Assembly: GCA_036383955.1 (NCBI GenBank)
Contig: DASVNH010000224.1
Span: forward strand, 1-64,000
Source: JACQFK01 sp036383955
Lineage (GTDB): Bacteria > Planctomycetota > MHYJ01 > JACPRB01
Reading direction: 5' to 3'
DNA: 64,000 bases
Of the stretch, positions 48,603 through 56,412 are shown in pieces. The notes under the pieces were generated by a model. The model worked only from the letters and a program-made list of their open reading frames with translations, did no database searches and was not told the origin of the DNA. Positions within the stretch are counted from its first letter, which is position 1; each line of letters begins with the position of its first letter. The position numbers and the translations under genes were made by a program.

Positions 48603-50671
48603 TTGGGGAGCGGCGCCTCGCGGACCGAGGGATCCTTGGGACGGCCGCCCTCGACCTCCAGCCGCATCGCCGGATCCCGCATCATCTGATTCGCGCCACC
48701 GGCCTTCTCGCGCGAGACACTCTTGAGGTCGTCGAAGCCCTCGGCCGAGAGGATGCGCGGCCGCACGAAGAGATAGAGGCGGCTTTTGGTGCGGCGGGCG
48801 GACGTCGAGCCCGCCAGCCAGCCGACCAGCGGGATGTCCATGAGCACCGGGATGCCCGTTCGGGTGTCGGTGACCGAGTCGCGGGTGAAGCCGCCGAGGA
48901 TGGCGGTGTGGCGGTCGGGCACGGTAATGAGGGTCTGCACGTTGTTGGAGACCTTGGCGGGCGGCACGCCGGCGGCCTGCGACTCGCCACTGAACTCCTC
49001 GAAGCTCTGGGTGATCCGGAGATTCAGGTAGCCGTCGGGCGAGAGCGTGGGAGTGATCGAGAGCTCGGTGACGGCCTCCGCGAAGCCGGCGAAGGAGGTC
49101 ACGTTGCCGACGGTGCCCTGGGAAGTCGCGATTGTCGGCTCGCTGACTTTGGTGGTGAAGGTCGCGGGTTCGTTGTCGTTCACGAGAAGCAGCGGCTGGG
49201 AGAGGATGTTGACGCCCGCCTTGGTGGAAACCAGCCGGATGAGCGCGCTGATGTCGTCGGGCTTCACGTAGCGGAAGGCTCCGCCTTTGAAGCTGCTGAG
49301 GTTGGCCGTCGTGGGAAAGCCGACGCCACCCGGGTCGGCCTGGGTCGCTCCGCCCGCGATGCCGGCGTTCACCTGGGCGCCGTCCTTCCGGGTGTCCTGG
49401 AACAGGACGTCGATGCCCGTCTCGAGTGAATCGTCGCCCGTGACCTGCAGGATGGCGACCTCGATGAGCACCTGGCCCTTGCGCTTGTCGAGGTTCTCCA
49501 GGATCTTCTTCACCTCCTCGTGCACCGCGGCGTTCGCGATGACCACGAGCGTGTTCTGGCTTTCGAGCGCGACGACCTCGATGTCGCCGCCGGACGCGGG
49601 CGCGACGGCCTTCTTCTCCGCCGACGGCGCGGGCGGCTCCTGCGGCTCTTCCACGATCGGACGTCCGGCAGGGGCCGGCGGCGTCACCGTAGGCGGCATG
49701 ACCGGGCCGCCCGCGAGATCGCGCCGGGGCGCGCCGGAGAGTCCGGCGGGTTTTTTCGACGTCCCCCGCTTCCCGCCCTCGCCCGTCGGCTGAAGGCCGA
49801 GGAACTGGCGGACGCTGTCGGCGATCTCTCCCACCGCCACGTTCTTGAGCTTGTAGTAGCCGATCGTCCGCTGCACGGACGGAAGCTGGCGGTCGATTTG
49901 GGTGAGATACTCCAGCACGCGCTTGACTTCGACGTCCCGGCCGATCAGGGTCAGCTGGTTGAGCCGTTCGTCGGCGAGCGCCTCGATGCGGGCGCGGCCC
50001 ACCTCGCCGGTCTGGATCTTCTCGAGGGCCTGAACGAACTCGCCGACCTGCGTCTTCGCCTGCGAAGCCGCGAGACTCTGGAGGAGCACCGAGGTCACGA
50101 CGATGGGCTCGCCGGGCACGTCGACAAGGCCCAGGAGCTTTTCCGCGCGCTGGACGGCCGTCGACGCGTCGATGAGGAGCAGCAAGTCGGAGTTTGGCAC
50201 GGGCACCATCAGGCCGGCGGGAGAAAGCGCGGGCTGGACGACGGCCGCCGCGCGCTGGCCGCTGACGTGCTTGGGGGTGAGGACGTAAAAGATCACGCCT
50301 TCGCCCTGGGGAAGCTTTTCGCCTCGCGCGAGGACGGGCTGGGCGCCGGGTTCCTTGGCGGCCTGCGGGGCGGGCACGATCTTGACGAGGTTGATGTTCT
50401 CCTCCGGGGCGGGCACAAGCGCGAAGCCGTGCAGCAGCGCGACAGACTGAAAGACGCGGTAGAACTCGTCGGGCGTGATGGGCTTCTCGGATCGCAGGGT
50501 GACTTTCTTGCCCTTGAGCAGGGCTTCCTGGAACACGAACGACTTCTTCGTGACCCGCTCGACCTGCTGCGCGAGCGCTTCGAGCTCGATCTCCTCGAAC
50601 TCGACTTTGACCTTGTCGTCCTGAACCGGCGGAACCGCCAGCAGAACGAAGAGACTCCATCCCAGCTTCAC
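48599..50671 (-). CDS. gspD: Type II secretion secretin GspD
   Basis: A 690-residue outer-membrane secretin with a short signal peptide (MKLGWSLFVLLAVPPVQ). An N0/N1-type periplasmic region has VEFEEIELEALAQQVERVTKKSFVF, and a low-complexity linker (about 285-370) is rich in Pro/Gly/Ala. The secretin core includes VEVAILQVTGDDSLETG, NILSQPLLLVNDNEPATF and VPDRHTAILGGFTRDSVTDTRTGIPVLMDIPLVGWL. The GTG start has GGAGGAAGG upstream. Confidence 0.94.
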   Translation of the reverse strand: MKLGWSLFVLLAVPPVQDDKVKVEFEEIELEALAQQVERVTKKSFVFQEALLKGKKVTLRSEKPITPDEFYRVFQSVALLHGFALVPAPEENINLVKIVPAPQAAKEPGAQPVLARGEKLPQGEGVIFYVLTPKHVSGQRAAAVVQPALSPAGLMVPVPNSDLLLLIDASTAVQRAEKLLGLVDVPGEPIVVTSVLLQSLAASQAKTQVGEFVQALEKIQTGEVGRARIEALADERLNQLTLIGRDVEVKRVLEYLTQIDRQLPSVQRTIGYYKLKNVAVGEIADSVRQFLGLQPTGEGGKRGTSKKPAGLSGAPRRDLAGGPVMPPTVTPPAPAGRPIVEEPQEPPAPSAEKKAVAPASGGDIEVVALESQNTLVVIANAAVHEEVKKILENLDKRKGQVLIEVAILQVTGDDSLETGIDVLFQDTRKDGAQVNAGIAGGATQADPGGVGFPTTANLSSFKGGAFRYVKPDDISALIRLVSTKAGVNILSQPLLLVNDNEPATFTTKVSEPTIATSQGTVGNVTSFAGFAEAVTELSITPTLSPDGYLNLRITQSFEEFSGESQAAGVPPAKVSNNVQTLITVPDRHTAILGGFTRDSVTDTRTGIPVLMDIPLVGWLAGSTSARRTKSRLYLFVRPRILSAEGFDDLKSVSREKAGGANQMMRDPAMRLEVEGGRPKDPSVREAPLPK

Positions 50672-50699
50672 GACCCTTCCTCCCTGTTCGATCGAACGG

Positions 50700-51218
50700 C
50701 TATCGGTTGTCGCCCACAGTGGCGGGGAGTTCCTGAGCTCCCTTGTACGTCAGTTTCCATCGGCGGCGTTCGTACTCCACGACCACCGTCTCCCCCACCT
50801 CCCGGAGAACGGCGCCCGTGCCTCCGATCTTGTCGCCGGCCTGGAACGACATCGTCTTCCGCTCCGCGGGCAACTCGAATACGGCGACCGCCGGCTTTGA
50901 CGCGCCATAATCCAAGATCCCCTTGAGTCGGATGAGGGAGTCGATCGGCGCCGGACCGGCCGCGGCCTTTGACGCTTCACGGGGGAGCTCGGCGATGCCC
51001 TTTGACATCCTCCTGCCGGCCAAGGCTTCGACGGTCGGATTCACGCGGTAACCGGCCCCGACCGGCGTGAGCACGAGGTCGGTCGGCACGCTCGGCAGCG
51101 GGTGCCGAGGTCGACTCGAGAACAGCGCCCAGGCGAGCAGCCCGAGCCCCGCGATGCCGAGCACGGCGAACGAGGCCCAAAGGGTCCGCACGAGACGGTG
51201 CTCGCCTCGGTGGGTCAC
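50700..51218 (-). CDS. Type II secretion protein C-like
   Basis: A 172-residue protein with one membrane segment (LVRTLWASFAVLGIAGLGLLAWAL), a Pro-rich linker and a small beta domain (LIRLKGILDYGASKPAVAVFELPAER) like the HR domain of GspC. It lacks the PDZ/coiled-coil domain of the longer GspC. It connects the inner-membrane platform to the secretin. Position between K and D supports this. Confidence 0.7.
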   Translation of the reverse strand: MTHRGEHRLVRTLWASFAVLGIAGLGLLAWALFSSRPRHPLPSVPTDLVLTPVGAGYRVNPTVEALAGRRMSKGIAELPREASKAAAGPAPIDSLIRLKGILDYGASKPAVAVFELPAERKTMSFQAGDKIGGTGAVLREVGETVVVEYERRRWKLTYKGAQELPATVGDNR

Positions 51219-52135
51219 GGAACGATCTCCTCGACAGCCAGGCGCGTGGTGTCGGGCTTGAGGAAAACCCAGGTGTCACGGCTCCGGCCGCGCACATCGC
51301 AGGTCACCCGGGCCGAGAACGCGGAGGACGTCACGGACAGGAACCCCTGAACCCGTTCGAACAGATTCCGGACGACGCGGAACTCGCCGTTCTCGAAGGT
51401 CCGAATCACGATTCCGTCGATCAGCATGAGATCCTTGGGCTCCTCGAAGGCTTTGTAGGATCCTTTCTCGCCTTCCCCCTTCCCACGGAAAGCCGCGACG
51501 CGTTCGACTACGGCTTCGTCGAACCCCTCGTCGAGAGCGAAGATCACGGCCCGTGGAGCGGTGTTGAGGTTGAGGCGGCCATCGCCGAAGCAGGTGACCC
51601 AGCGGTGCAGACCCTGGATTCCGAAGACGTCCTCCGTCGAGAGCCCGGACTCGCGAAGGCCATCGAGGGTCACGAGAGGCTCGTGCGCGGCCAGCCGCTT
51701 GAGCAGTTTCTCCTCGATCTCTTTCAACGCGCGGAGACGCTGTGGTTCGCGGCGTTTGAGGTACTCCAAGAGACGGACAGCTCGCGCGCGGACGGTGCCG
51801 CGTTCCTCGGGCTTTCTCCAGGCCAGCGCGAGGTTGATCTTTCCGCTCTCGTCGGCAAGGACGACCTCGGCGCGCTCGTCGTCGGCGAGGCGGAAATTGG
51901 TAGCCCGGTTCCAAGTGTCTCCCCAGAACACGAACTCGCGGGGCTCCCTCTCGAGGAGGAGACCGCGGGCAACTTCGGCGCCCGAATCGGCGAGCCGGCG
52001 AAAGGCGGCGTCGCGCGCGGCGCGGCCGGTCCTGAGGGTGTCGGCGCTCGCTCGGCTCGCGAGTTCCACCGCTAGGACGGTGAGGATGGAAACGGCTCCC
52101 AACACGAGGACCAGGGCGGCTCCGCGGCGCTTCAC
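51215..52135 (-). CDS. gspK: Type II secretion minor pseudopilin GspK
   Basis: A 306-residue protein with KRRGAALVLVLGAVSILTVLAVEL (the Glu5-less signal helix usual for GspK) and the GspK-type globular domain (VLADESGKINLALAW, EIEEKLLKRLAAHEPLVTLDGLRE and FGDGRLNLNTAP). Caps the pseudopilus tip. It overlaps the neighbouring genes by 4 nt on both sides. Confidence 0.9.
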   Translation of the reverse strand: MKRRGAALVLVLGAVSILTVLAVELASRASADTLRTGRAARDAAFRRLADSGAEVARGLLLEREPREFVFWGDTWNRATNFRLADDERAEVVLADESGKINLALAWRKPEERGTVRARAVRLLEYLKRREPQRLRALKEIEEKLLKRLAAHEPLVTLDGLRESGLSTEDVFGIQGLHRWVTCFGDGRLNLNTAPRAVIFALDEGFDEAVVERVAAFRGKGEGEKGSYKAFEEPKDLMLIDGIVIRTFENGEFRVVRNLFERVQGFLSVTSSAFSARVTCDVRGRSRDTWVFLKPDTTRLAVEEIVP

Positions 52136-52620
52136 GGCTTCAGCATCGTCGTCACGCGCGCGACGACGACCTCCGCTTCTTCATAGTGATCCGCCCGGGT
52201 GGTCGAGGGCCGGACGTGGATTTCCTTGATCTTGGCGCCGCCACCCTGGGCTTCCAGGTCGCCGAGGAAGCGGACCAGGCTGCCGTGGGCCGGGTGGACG
52301 AGGCGAACGATGACTTGGCGTTCCTGACGGCCGCGCTCGGCCTCGCGTTCGCTTTCGGAAAGGAAGCCGATGGAGAGGCCGCGTTGGGTGGCCATGTCTT
52401 GCGCGAGCGCCTTGAGAGCGGATTCCCCCGGCGCCAAGCCGGCCGCCCCGAAGGCGCCTGGATGCTTCGCCGCTAGTTTGAGCGCTTCGGCGAGCTCGGT
52501 GACGGCCGCCGAGCGAGCTGCCCGGGTGGTCGAGTGCGCGAGCCCACGCTCGATCGCGAAGCCGGCACCCGCCACGAGCAGAAGGCAGGACGTCGAAAGG
52601 TAGACGGCCGTCTTCCTCAC
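52132..52620 (-). CDS. Type II secretion GspM-like protein
   Basis: A 162-residue protein with an N-terminal membrane segment (VYLSTSCLLLVAGAGFAIERGL) and a ferredoxin-like beta-alpha domain (QVIVRLVHPAHGSLVRFLGDLEAQ). Size, topology and position beside the GspL-like gene suggest GspM. Sequence similarity to the family is weak. Confidence 0.6.
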   Translation of the reverse strand: MRKTAVYLSTSCLLLVAGAGFAIERGLAHSTTRAARSAAVTELAEALKLAAKHPGAFGAAGLAPGESALKALAQDMATQRGLSIGFLSESEREAERGRQERQVIVRLVHPAHGSLVRFLGDLEAQGGGAKIKEIHVRPSTTRADHYEEAEVVVARVTTMLKP

Positions 52621-53588
52621 GGCTTGAACTCCATGCGGAGCCGCACCTGGACTTGGCCGTCGCGAACCTCATAGTCGCCCCGGGCGCGGAGCTTGTCGGA
52701 CTGGTTGAGGTGTCCTTCGAGGGCGGCGGCGTTCTTGAGGGGATCCTCCTTGCCGGCCGGCACGCGGGCGCTTAGCCGTCCGCCTTCCGGCGATAGATCC
52801 AGAGACTCGACGCTCAGGCCGAGCGGTTCGGGATCGGGCAAGTGCTTCCCGATCTCGCCCCAGAAGGCGAGCGCGCTGGGCCCGCTTTCTTCGCCGCCTT
52901 CTCCAAGGCGCGCCTGCAGGGCCCTGGGCAGGCCCGACTCCTTCGGAGGATCGGCGGGCAGCAAGCGCGTCCACAAGTCCAACGTCGCCCGCCTCGTTAT
53001 CTCCAGGTCTGCCTCTTCGCGGGCCGTCTCGCGATGGAACCAGACGCCCAGAGCACTCAGCACCAGCGTCGCGGCGGCGGCTACGTTCAGGATGGGCTCG
53101 CGTAGCCTTTCCAGCAGCGCCCTCGTGGCACCCACCATCTTCGACGCCGAATTGGGGACTTGGTCAGGGTCGCACACGGCCACCGCGAACGCCGCAGCGT
53201 ATTGAATCGGAATCGGTCGACCATTCCAGTCCAGCGCCCCTTCGTCGTCAGGGCCATCCGCCGGATACGAGCGTCCCCGCGGAGCGCCCGAGGCGTCGCG
53301 CCAAACCTCGTAGTGTTCCCCGGCCGCGGTAAAGGCACATTCGCCGAAGACATTCGCCAATGCCGCGGTCGAGGAGGTCAGGCAACGTAGTGGAAGCGAT
53401 CCGATCAATTTCATCGGGGCGACGGTCTCGGGAAACGCGGAACTGATCGCGACCGAAATGGGGGCCCCGGACTCCGGGATCGGGGTTCCGGGGGTGAGGA
53501 TGTCGAAAGTCGGCGATCCCGAGACGTCGACGATCGCCCGTGAAACGGTCTTCCTTCCGACCGAGACGCCGACCCGGATGGAGCTCAC
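52617..53588 (-). CDS. Type II secretion GspL-like protein
   Basis: A 323-residue protein from GTG 53588 (VSSIRVGVSVGRK) with AGGAGA 7 nt upstream; a longer reading to 53696 has no ribosome-binding site. The N-terminal part is cytoplasmic with an actin-like pattern but lacks obvious nucleotide motifs. A membrane segment (VAAAATLVLSALGVWFH) follows near residue 180, then a periplasmic coiled-coil and beta domain. This is the GspL layout. First gene of the operon. Confidence 0.65.
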   Translation of the reverse strand: MSSIRVGVSVGRKTVSRAIVDVSGSPTFDILTPGTPIPESGAPISVAISSAFPETVAPMKLIGSLPLRCLTSSTAALANVFGECAFTAAGEHYEVWRDASGAPRGRSYPADGPDDEGALDWNGRPIPIQYAAAFAVAVCDPDQVPNSASKMVGATRALLERLREPILNVAAAATLVLSALGVWFHRETAREEADLEITRRATLDLWTRLLPADPPKESGLPRALQARLGEGGEESGPSALAFWGEIGKHLPDPEPLGLSVESLDLSPEGGRLSARVPAGKEDPLKNAAALEGHLNQSDKLRARGDYEVRDGQVQVRLRMEFKP

Positions 53589-53822
53589 GGACTGTCTCCT
53601 GGTTTCAACAAAGTCCGACAATCCCCCGGGAGGCCGATTGTAGCGGGTGTAAACCACGAATCCACATCGAATCGTAGAACCCCTCGGACTCTGCACCTCA
53701 AGGGCGAAACGGCATCGTCACTGGATTCCTTCGGATCGCGGTTGCCGCGCTGGGTCGGGGCACGGACATGACCGAGGCAGAAGATCCGCCAGGAGTCCTG
53801 CTTTAGCCGGGGGCACAAAGTT
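53589..53822. other. Gap upstream of the type II secretion operon
   Basis: 234 bp with no supported gene. It should contain the promoter of the gspL-J operon, read leftward. The sequence is less GC-rich than the operon itself. Confidence 0.4.
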
Positions 53823-54281
53823 CTACTTGGCCAGCCAAGACAGCGGCAGAATCCCAGTTCGCAGCGCGTAGCGCACCAGCCCGGGGACATCCCGAATCCC
53901 GAGCTTATTAATGATGAGGAGTCGGTGCGTGTCCACGGTCTTTCTCGAGAGATTGAGCATTCGGGCGATCTGAGCTCCTCGTGTTCCGAGGACAATTTCG
54001 CGAAGAACCTCGACTTGGCGGCGGGAGAGCGCGGGGTTCTTAGGAGCTTGTTCGGCGGAATCGACCCGCGCGCGATCCGGTAGGGTGCCAATTGCCTCAA
54101 CAGTAACACCACCCGCCAGCCTGGCTCGGCTCGCGATCAGCGAGAGGGCCTGGGCTTTGCTCAGGGGAGCAGTGACCAACAGCACCCGCGCTTTCGGCTC
54201 CGTCGAGTCGGATTCCCCGGAAAAGGAATGGCGCGCGACTAAGCGCGTCGTTCGGCCTCTCGGTTCTTCCCGCTTGCTCAC
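53823..54281 (-). CDS. LuxR/GerE-type transcription regulator
   Basis: A 152-residue protein with a C-terminal GerE-type HTH: LSRRQVEVLREIVLGTRGAQIARMLNLSRKTVDTHRLLIINKLG. The N-terminal ~80 residues are short and do not look like a complete receiver or ligand domain. GTG start with TACGCT 8 nt upstream, so probably leaderless. It may regulate the adjacent secretion operon. Confidence 0.88.
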   Translation of the reverse strand: MSKREEPRGRTTRLVARHSFSGESDSTEPKARVLLVTAPLSKAQALSLIASRARLAGGVTVEAIGTLPDRARVDSAEQAPKNPALSRRQVEVLREIVLGTRGAQIARMLNLSRKTVDTHRLLIINKLGIRDVPGLVRYALRTGILPLSWLAK

Positions 54282-54606
54282 CGTGCGGAAGCGTATGGGA
54301 CTTGGGAAGGTTGAGCAAGAGATTGTAGCTCGGAGATCAGCGGCGTCCTTCCAAACGGACCGTCAGTTCCTCGACAGAACGGGATACCTCAGTAAATCGA
54401 CTCCTGCTTTGCGGGGCCATTGGTGGTCATTCCAGCGACGGCAAGGCGTCTATCGTGGGATTCACACCGCCCTGATGCCCAGGCCCATCGCCCCTGGTCA
54501 ACGCGTATTTGCGCAAATCCCAATTAGCGACTGTATCCACCTGAGCGCGCGAGTGACGCCCGGCTGCTCGCCTTTCGGGCTCGCCGATCTGAGCACCGCA
54601 GCGTTC

Positions 54607-54638
54607 GTGCAGTGCTCAGGCTGTTTAGTGCAGTGCTC
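54607..54638 (+). repeat. Direct repeat GTGCAGTGCTC x2, 21 bp apart
   Basis: GTGCAGTGCTC at 54607-54617 and 54628-54638, spaced two helical turns. Located about 100 bp inside the right direct repeat; candidate binding sites for a recombinase or its accessory factor. Confidence 0.55.
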
Positions 54639-54662
54639 CCCCTCGGGGCGTAACGGTTCTGG

Positions 54663-54682
54663 ATTAGGACAAAATAGGCCAA
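54663..54682 (+). repeat. Tandem 10-mer ATTAGGACAA + AATAGGCCAA at the right end
   Basis: First unit identical to the left-end unit at 28245-28264, second at 8 of 10 positions, in the same orientation. Supports the view that both ends belong to one element. Confidence 0.6.
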
Positions 54683-54730
54683 TGAGCCGAATGGAAGCTG
54701 CGAGCGACCTGTTACGATCTCGGCTCCGCG

Positions 54731-54827
54731 CTGATTGACAAGCCCAAGTCCCTGGGCTAAAGTGCCCTACCCTCGATCCAGCCCCTCGGGGACAGGTAGC
54801 TCAGCTGGTAGAGCACTGCACTGAAAA
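54731..54827 (+). repeat. Right copy of the ~95-bp direct repeat (attR-like)
   Basis: Carries TTGACA (54735-54740), 17-nt spacer, TAAAGT (54758-54763) and then the first 38 nt of tRNA-Phe. Matches 28081-28175. In the insertion model this copy was brought by the element and now drives the intact tRNA. Confidence 0.88.
54735..54763 (+). promoter_or_regulatory. tRNA-Phe promoter
   Basis: TTGACA, 17 nt, TAAAGT: a near-consensus sigma-70 promoter. The predicted start site is about 20 nt before the tRNA. An identical arrangement precedes the tRNA remnant at 28085-28113. Confidence 0.85.
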
Positions 54828-54865
54828 TGCAGGGGTCACCGGTTCAACTCCGGTCCTGTCCACCA
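54790..54865 (+). tRNA. tRNA-Phe (GAA)
   Basis: A 76-nt tRNA including an encoded CCA. The acceptor stem is GGACAGG/CCTGTCC, the D-arm TAGCTCAGCTGGTAGAGC, the anticodon stem CTGCA/TGCAG with loop CTGAAAA (anticodon GAA, Phe), and the T-arm ACCGG-TTCAACT-CCGGT. All stems pair perfectly. Confidence 0.98.
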
Positions 54866-54880
54866 CTTCGACCCGCGGCC

Positions 54881-55087
54881 TTACGGATCGGATCCCAAGG
54901 CCTTCGCGAGCAGGTACCCCAGGACGATGATGCCGGCCGTCCCGATCGTCCCCAGGCCGATCAAGCCAAGACTCAAAATCCCCCAGCTGATCTTGGTCGT
55001 GACGCAGTCGCAGAGCCCGTGACCCTGGCCGCACCTGGCGCATCCCACCGCCCGATTGTATCCCGATCCGCGCTTGGCTCCCCGCAT
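54881..55087 (-). CDS. Small membrane protein with a Cys-rich N-terminus
   Basis: A 68-residue protein. CARCGQGHGLCDC (about 16-28) holds four cysteines and a His that could bind zinc, followed by one or two hydrophobic segments (WGILSLGLIGLGTIGTAGIIVLGYLLA). No family recognised. It is divergent from the next gene. Confidence 0.55.
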   Translation of the reverse strand: MRGAKRGSGYNRAVGCARCGQGHGLCDCVTTKISWGILSLGLIGLGTIGTAGIIVLGYLLAKALGSDP

Positions 55088-55114
55088 TGAGTGCCCGTCG
55101 TCGATCCCGCGCGC

Positions 55115-55120
55115 TATCCT
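55115..55120 (+). promoter_or_regulatory. -10 (TATCCT) 7 nt before the start codon
   Basis: GCTATCCTT then GTG at 55128. The same GCTATCCTT string precedes GTG 56413 at the same distance; leaderless. Confidence 0.55.
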
Positions 55121-55127
55121 TCACTTC

Positions 55128-56363
55128 GTGGGACGTCCGGCCAAGCGTCTGGCGCTGATTCTGCTCGCCGTCATCGCGGCCGCAGTATCGGCGACATGGC
55201 TCTGGGTCGGGGCGGTCGAGCGGCGACTGCGGGCGCGAGCCGACGACCGCGTCCGTGAGCTGGAAGCGGAGCTCCTGAAGCGGGATCCACGACGTCCCGC
55301 GCTTCGCGGCGACGCGCTTCCGGGCGACGCCTGGGAAGACTACGCGCCGGCCCTGTCCGCCGTCCATGCTTTGCCTCACGACCTCCAGCGAACCCTGGCG
55401 GACCGGTCCTATTCCAGGGACGGCAGTCCCGAGCAGGTCGCCGCGCTGGGCGCGATCCTGAAGGGATTGCGCCAAGGCTCACGCCGCGCGGAGGCTCGGA
55501 TCTTCCTGGAGCACCATTCGACCATCGACAACAGCGTCCCGATGGGAACCCTCTACTCAACGGCCAACTACCTGGGAAACGCGGCCGCCATGGCGGGGGC
55601 TCGCCTCCTGGACGACGGTTTGGCGGAGGAAGGCGTCGACCTCCTCCTGTCCGCCGCGCAGTTCGGCCGTGACGTCGCGGCCCACCCCGACTTCATGGGA
55701 TGGAGACACGGCATCGCCGTGGTGCACTTGGTTCTGGAGCAGGTGGACGCGCGTCTCCAGGTCGGCCGCGTCCCGGAAAGACAGGCCCGAGCGATCGGGG
55801 CCGCGTTGGCCATCCTCGACGACACCGCGAACTCCTACTCCGACGACGTCAGCCGGGATCTGCTGCACTGGGGTCGGCGAGCGTTGAGCGGGCTCCCCGG
55901 CGAAGAGCGGACCCGAGGCGGCCCCTCCCCCACCTGGAGGCAGGCCTATTCGCGTTCCATCATGGAGCTGACGGCCTTCTTGGACTTCGACCAGGCCGCG
56001 AAGAGCCGCGCCGCGCACCTCGCGCTTCCCCATCTCCAGGCCAATGAAGCGTGGAAAGACCTCCTCGAGGAGGTCGCCTCTCGCCGCAATCCAGCGGCCA
56101 CGTTCATGAATTCCGGCGTGTGCTCCCACCGGGTCATCCGCGAGAGCCTGGTGAGGCTGAGGCTCCTCCGCGTCGCGCTCCATTATGCGGCGACGGGCGA
56201 AATCCTCGACCTGGCGGACCCCATGGGCGAACGCTTGCGCACGTCGCTCCGGAAAGAAGAGCTCCTGATCTGGAGCGCCTGGAGGGACGGCGAAGACGAC
56301 GGAGGCGCTGAACGCGGAGACAAGGACCGGGTCCTGCGCGTCCCTCGCTTCGGAAAACGCTGA
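55128..56363 (+). CDS. Membrane-anchored helical protein of unknown function
   Basis: A 411-residue protein from GTG 55128 with an N-terminal membrane segment (LALILLAVIAAAVSATWLWVG) and a large extracytoplasmic helical domain. No recognised catalytic motif. The start is set by the -10 at 55115 rather than by a Shine-Dalgarno. It lies just upstream of the phosphatase gene, with its own similar promoter. Confidence 0.72.
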   Translation: MGRPAKRLALILLAVIAAAVSATWLWVGAVERRLRARADDRVRELEAELLKRDPRRPALRGDALPGDAWEDYAPALSAVHALPHDLQRTLADRSYSRDGSPEQVAALGAILKGLRQGSRRAEARIFLEHHSTIDNSVPMGTLYSTANYLGNAAAMAGARLLDDGLAEEGVDLLLSAAQFGRDVAAHPDFMGWRHGIAVVHLVLEQVDARLQVGRVPERQARAIGAALAILDDTANSYSDDVSRDLLHWGRRALSGLPGEERTRGGPSPTWRQAYSRSIMELTAFLDFDQAAKSRAAHLALPHLQANEAWKDLLEEVASRRNPAATFMNSGVCSHRVIRESLVRLRLLRVALHYAATGEILDLADPMGERLRTSLRKEELLIWSAWRDGEDDGGAERGDKDRVLRVPRFGKR

Positions 56364-56399
56364 GCACCCCTGCCGCCCTCCACCCCGGCCGTTCGGTGC

Positions 56400-56405
56400 T
56401 ATCCT
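56400..56405 (+). promoter_or_regulatory. Extended -10 (TGC-TATCCT) 7 nt before the start codon
   Basis: TATCCT with TGC upstream, then GTG 56413. Sequence and spacing match the promoter at 55115. Confidence 0.55.
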
Positions 56406-56412
56406 TAATTCC

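Larger units (their letters stand above)
54282..54730. other. ~450-bp non-coding right flank of the element
   Basis: A 217-residue frame on the plus strand (54085-54738) overlaps the regulator and has no recognisable protein; I treat it as chance. The stretch contains a pair of GTGCAGTGCTC direct repeats and the tandem 10-mer. Confidence 0.5.
28176..54827 (+). mobile_element. Putative 26.6-kb integrative element in tRNA-Phe
   Basis: Bounded by the direct repeats 28081-28175 and 54731-54827. The intact tRNA is restored at the right end from an element-borne promoter plus 5' half and the host 3' half. Tandem ATTAGGACAA 10-mers lie just inside the left end (28245-28264), with a related pair just inside the right end (54663-54682). 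The left 13 kb is clearly more A/T-rich than the flanks; the right part is GC-rich. No integrase, transposase or transfer gene is visible, so it is either mobilised in trans or decayed. A simple segmental duplication of the tRNA 5' region is the main alternative. Confidence 0.65.

Noticed and set aside
47028..50660. 1,210-residue minus-strand frame covering gspD and gspE
   Set aside because: The first ~685 residues are gspD out of frame; only the GspE part from ATG 48602 is real.
54085..54738. 217-residue plus-strand frame near the right end of the element
   Set aside because: Overlaps the LuxR-type gene antisense, has no recognisable protein or ribosome-binding site, and crosses repeat sequence.
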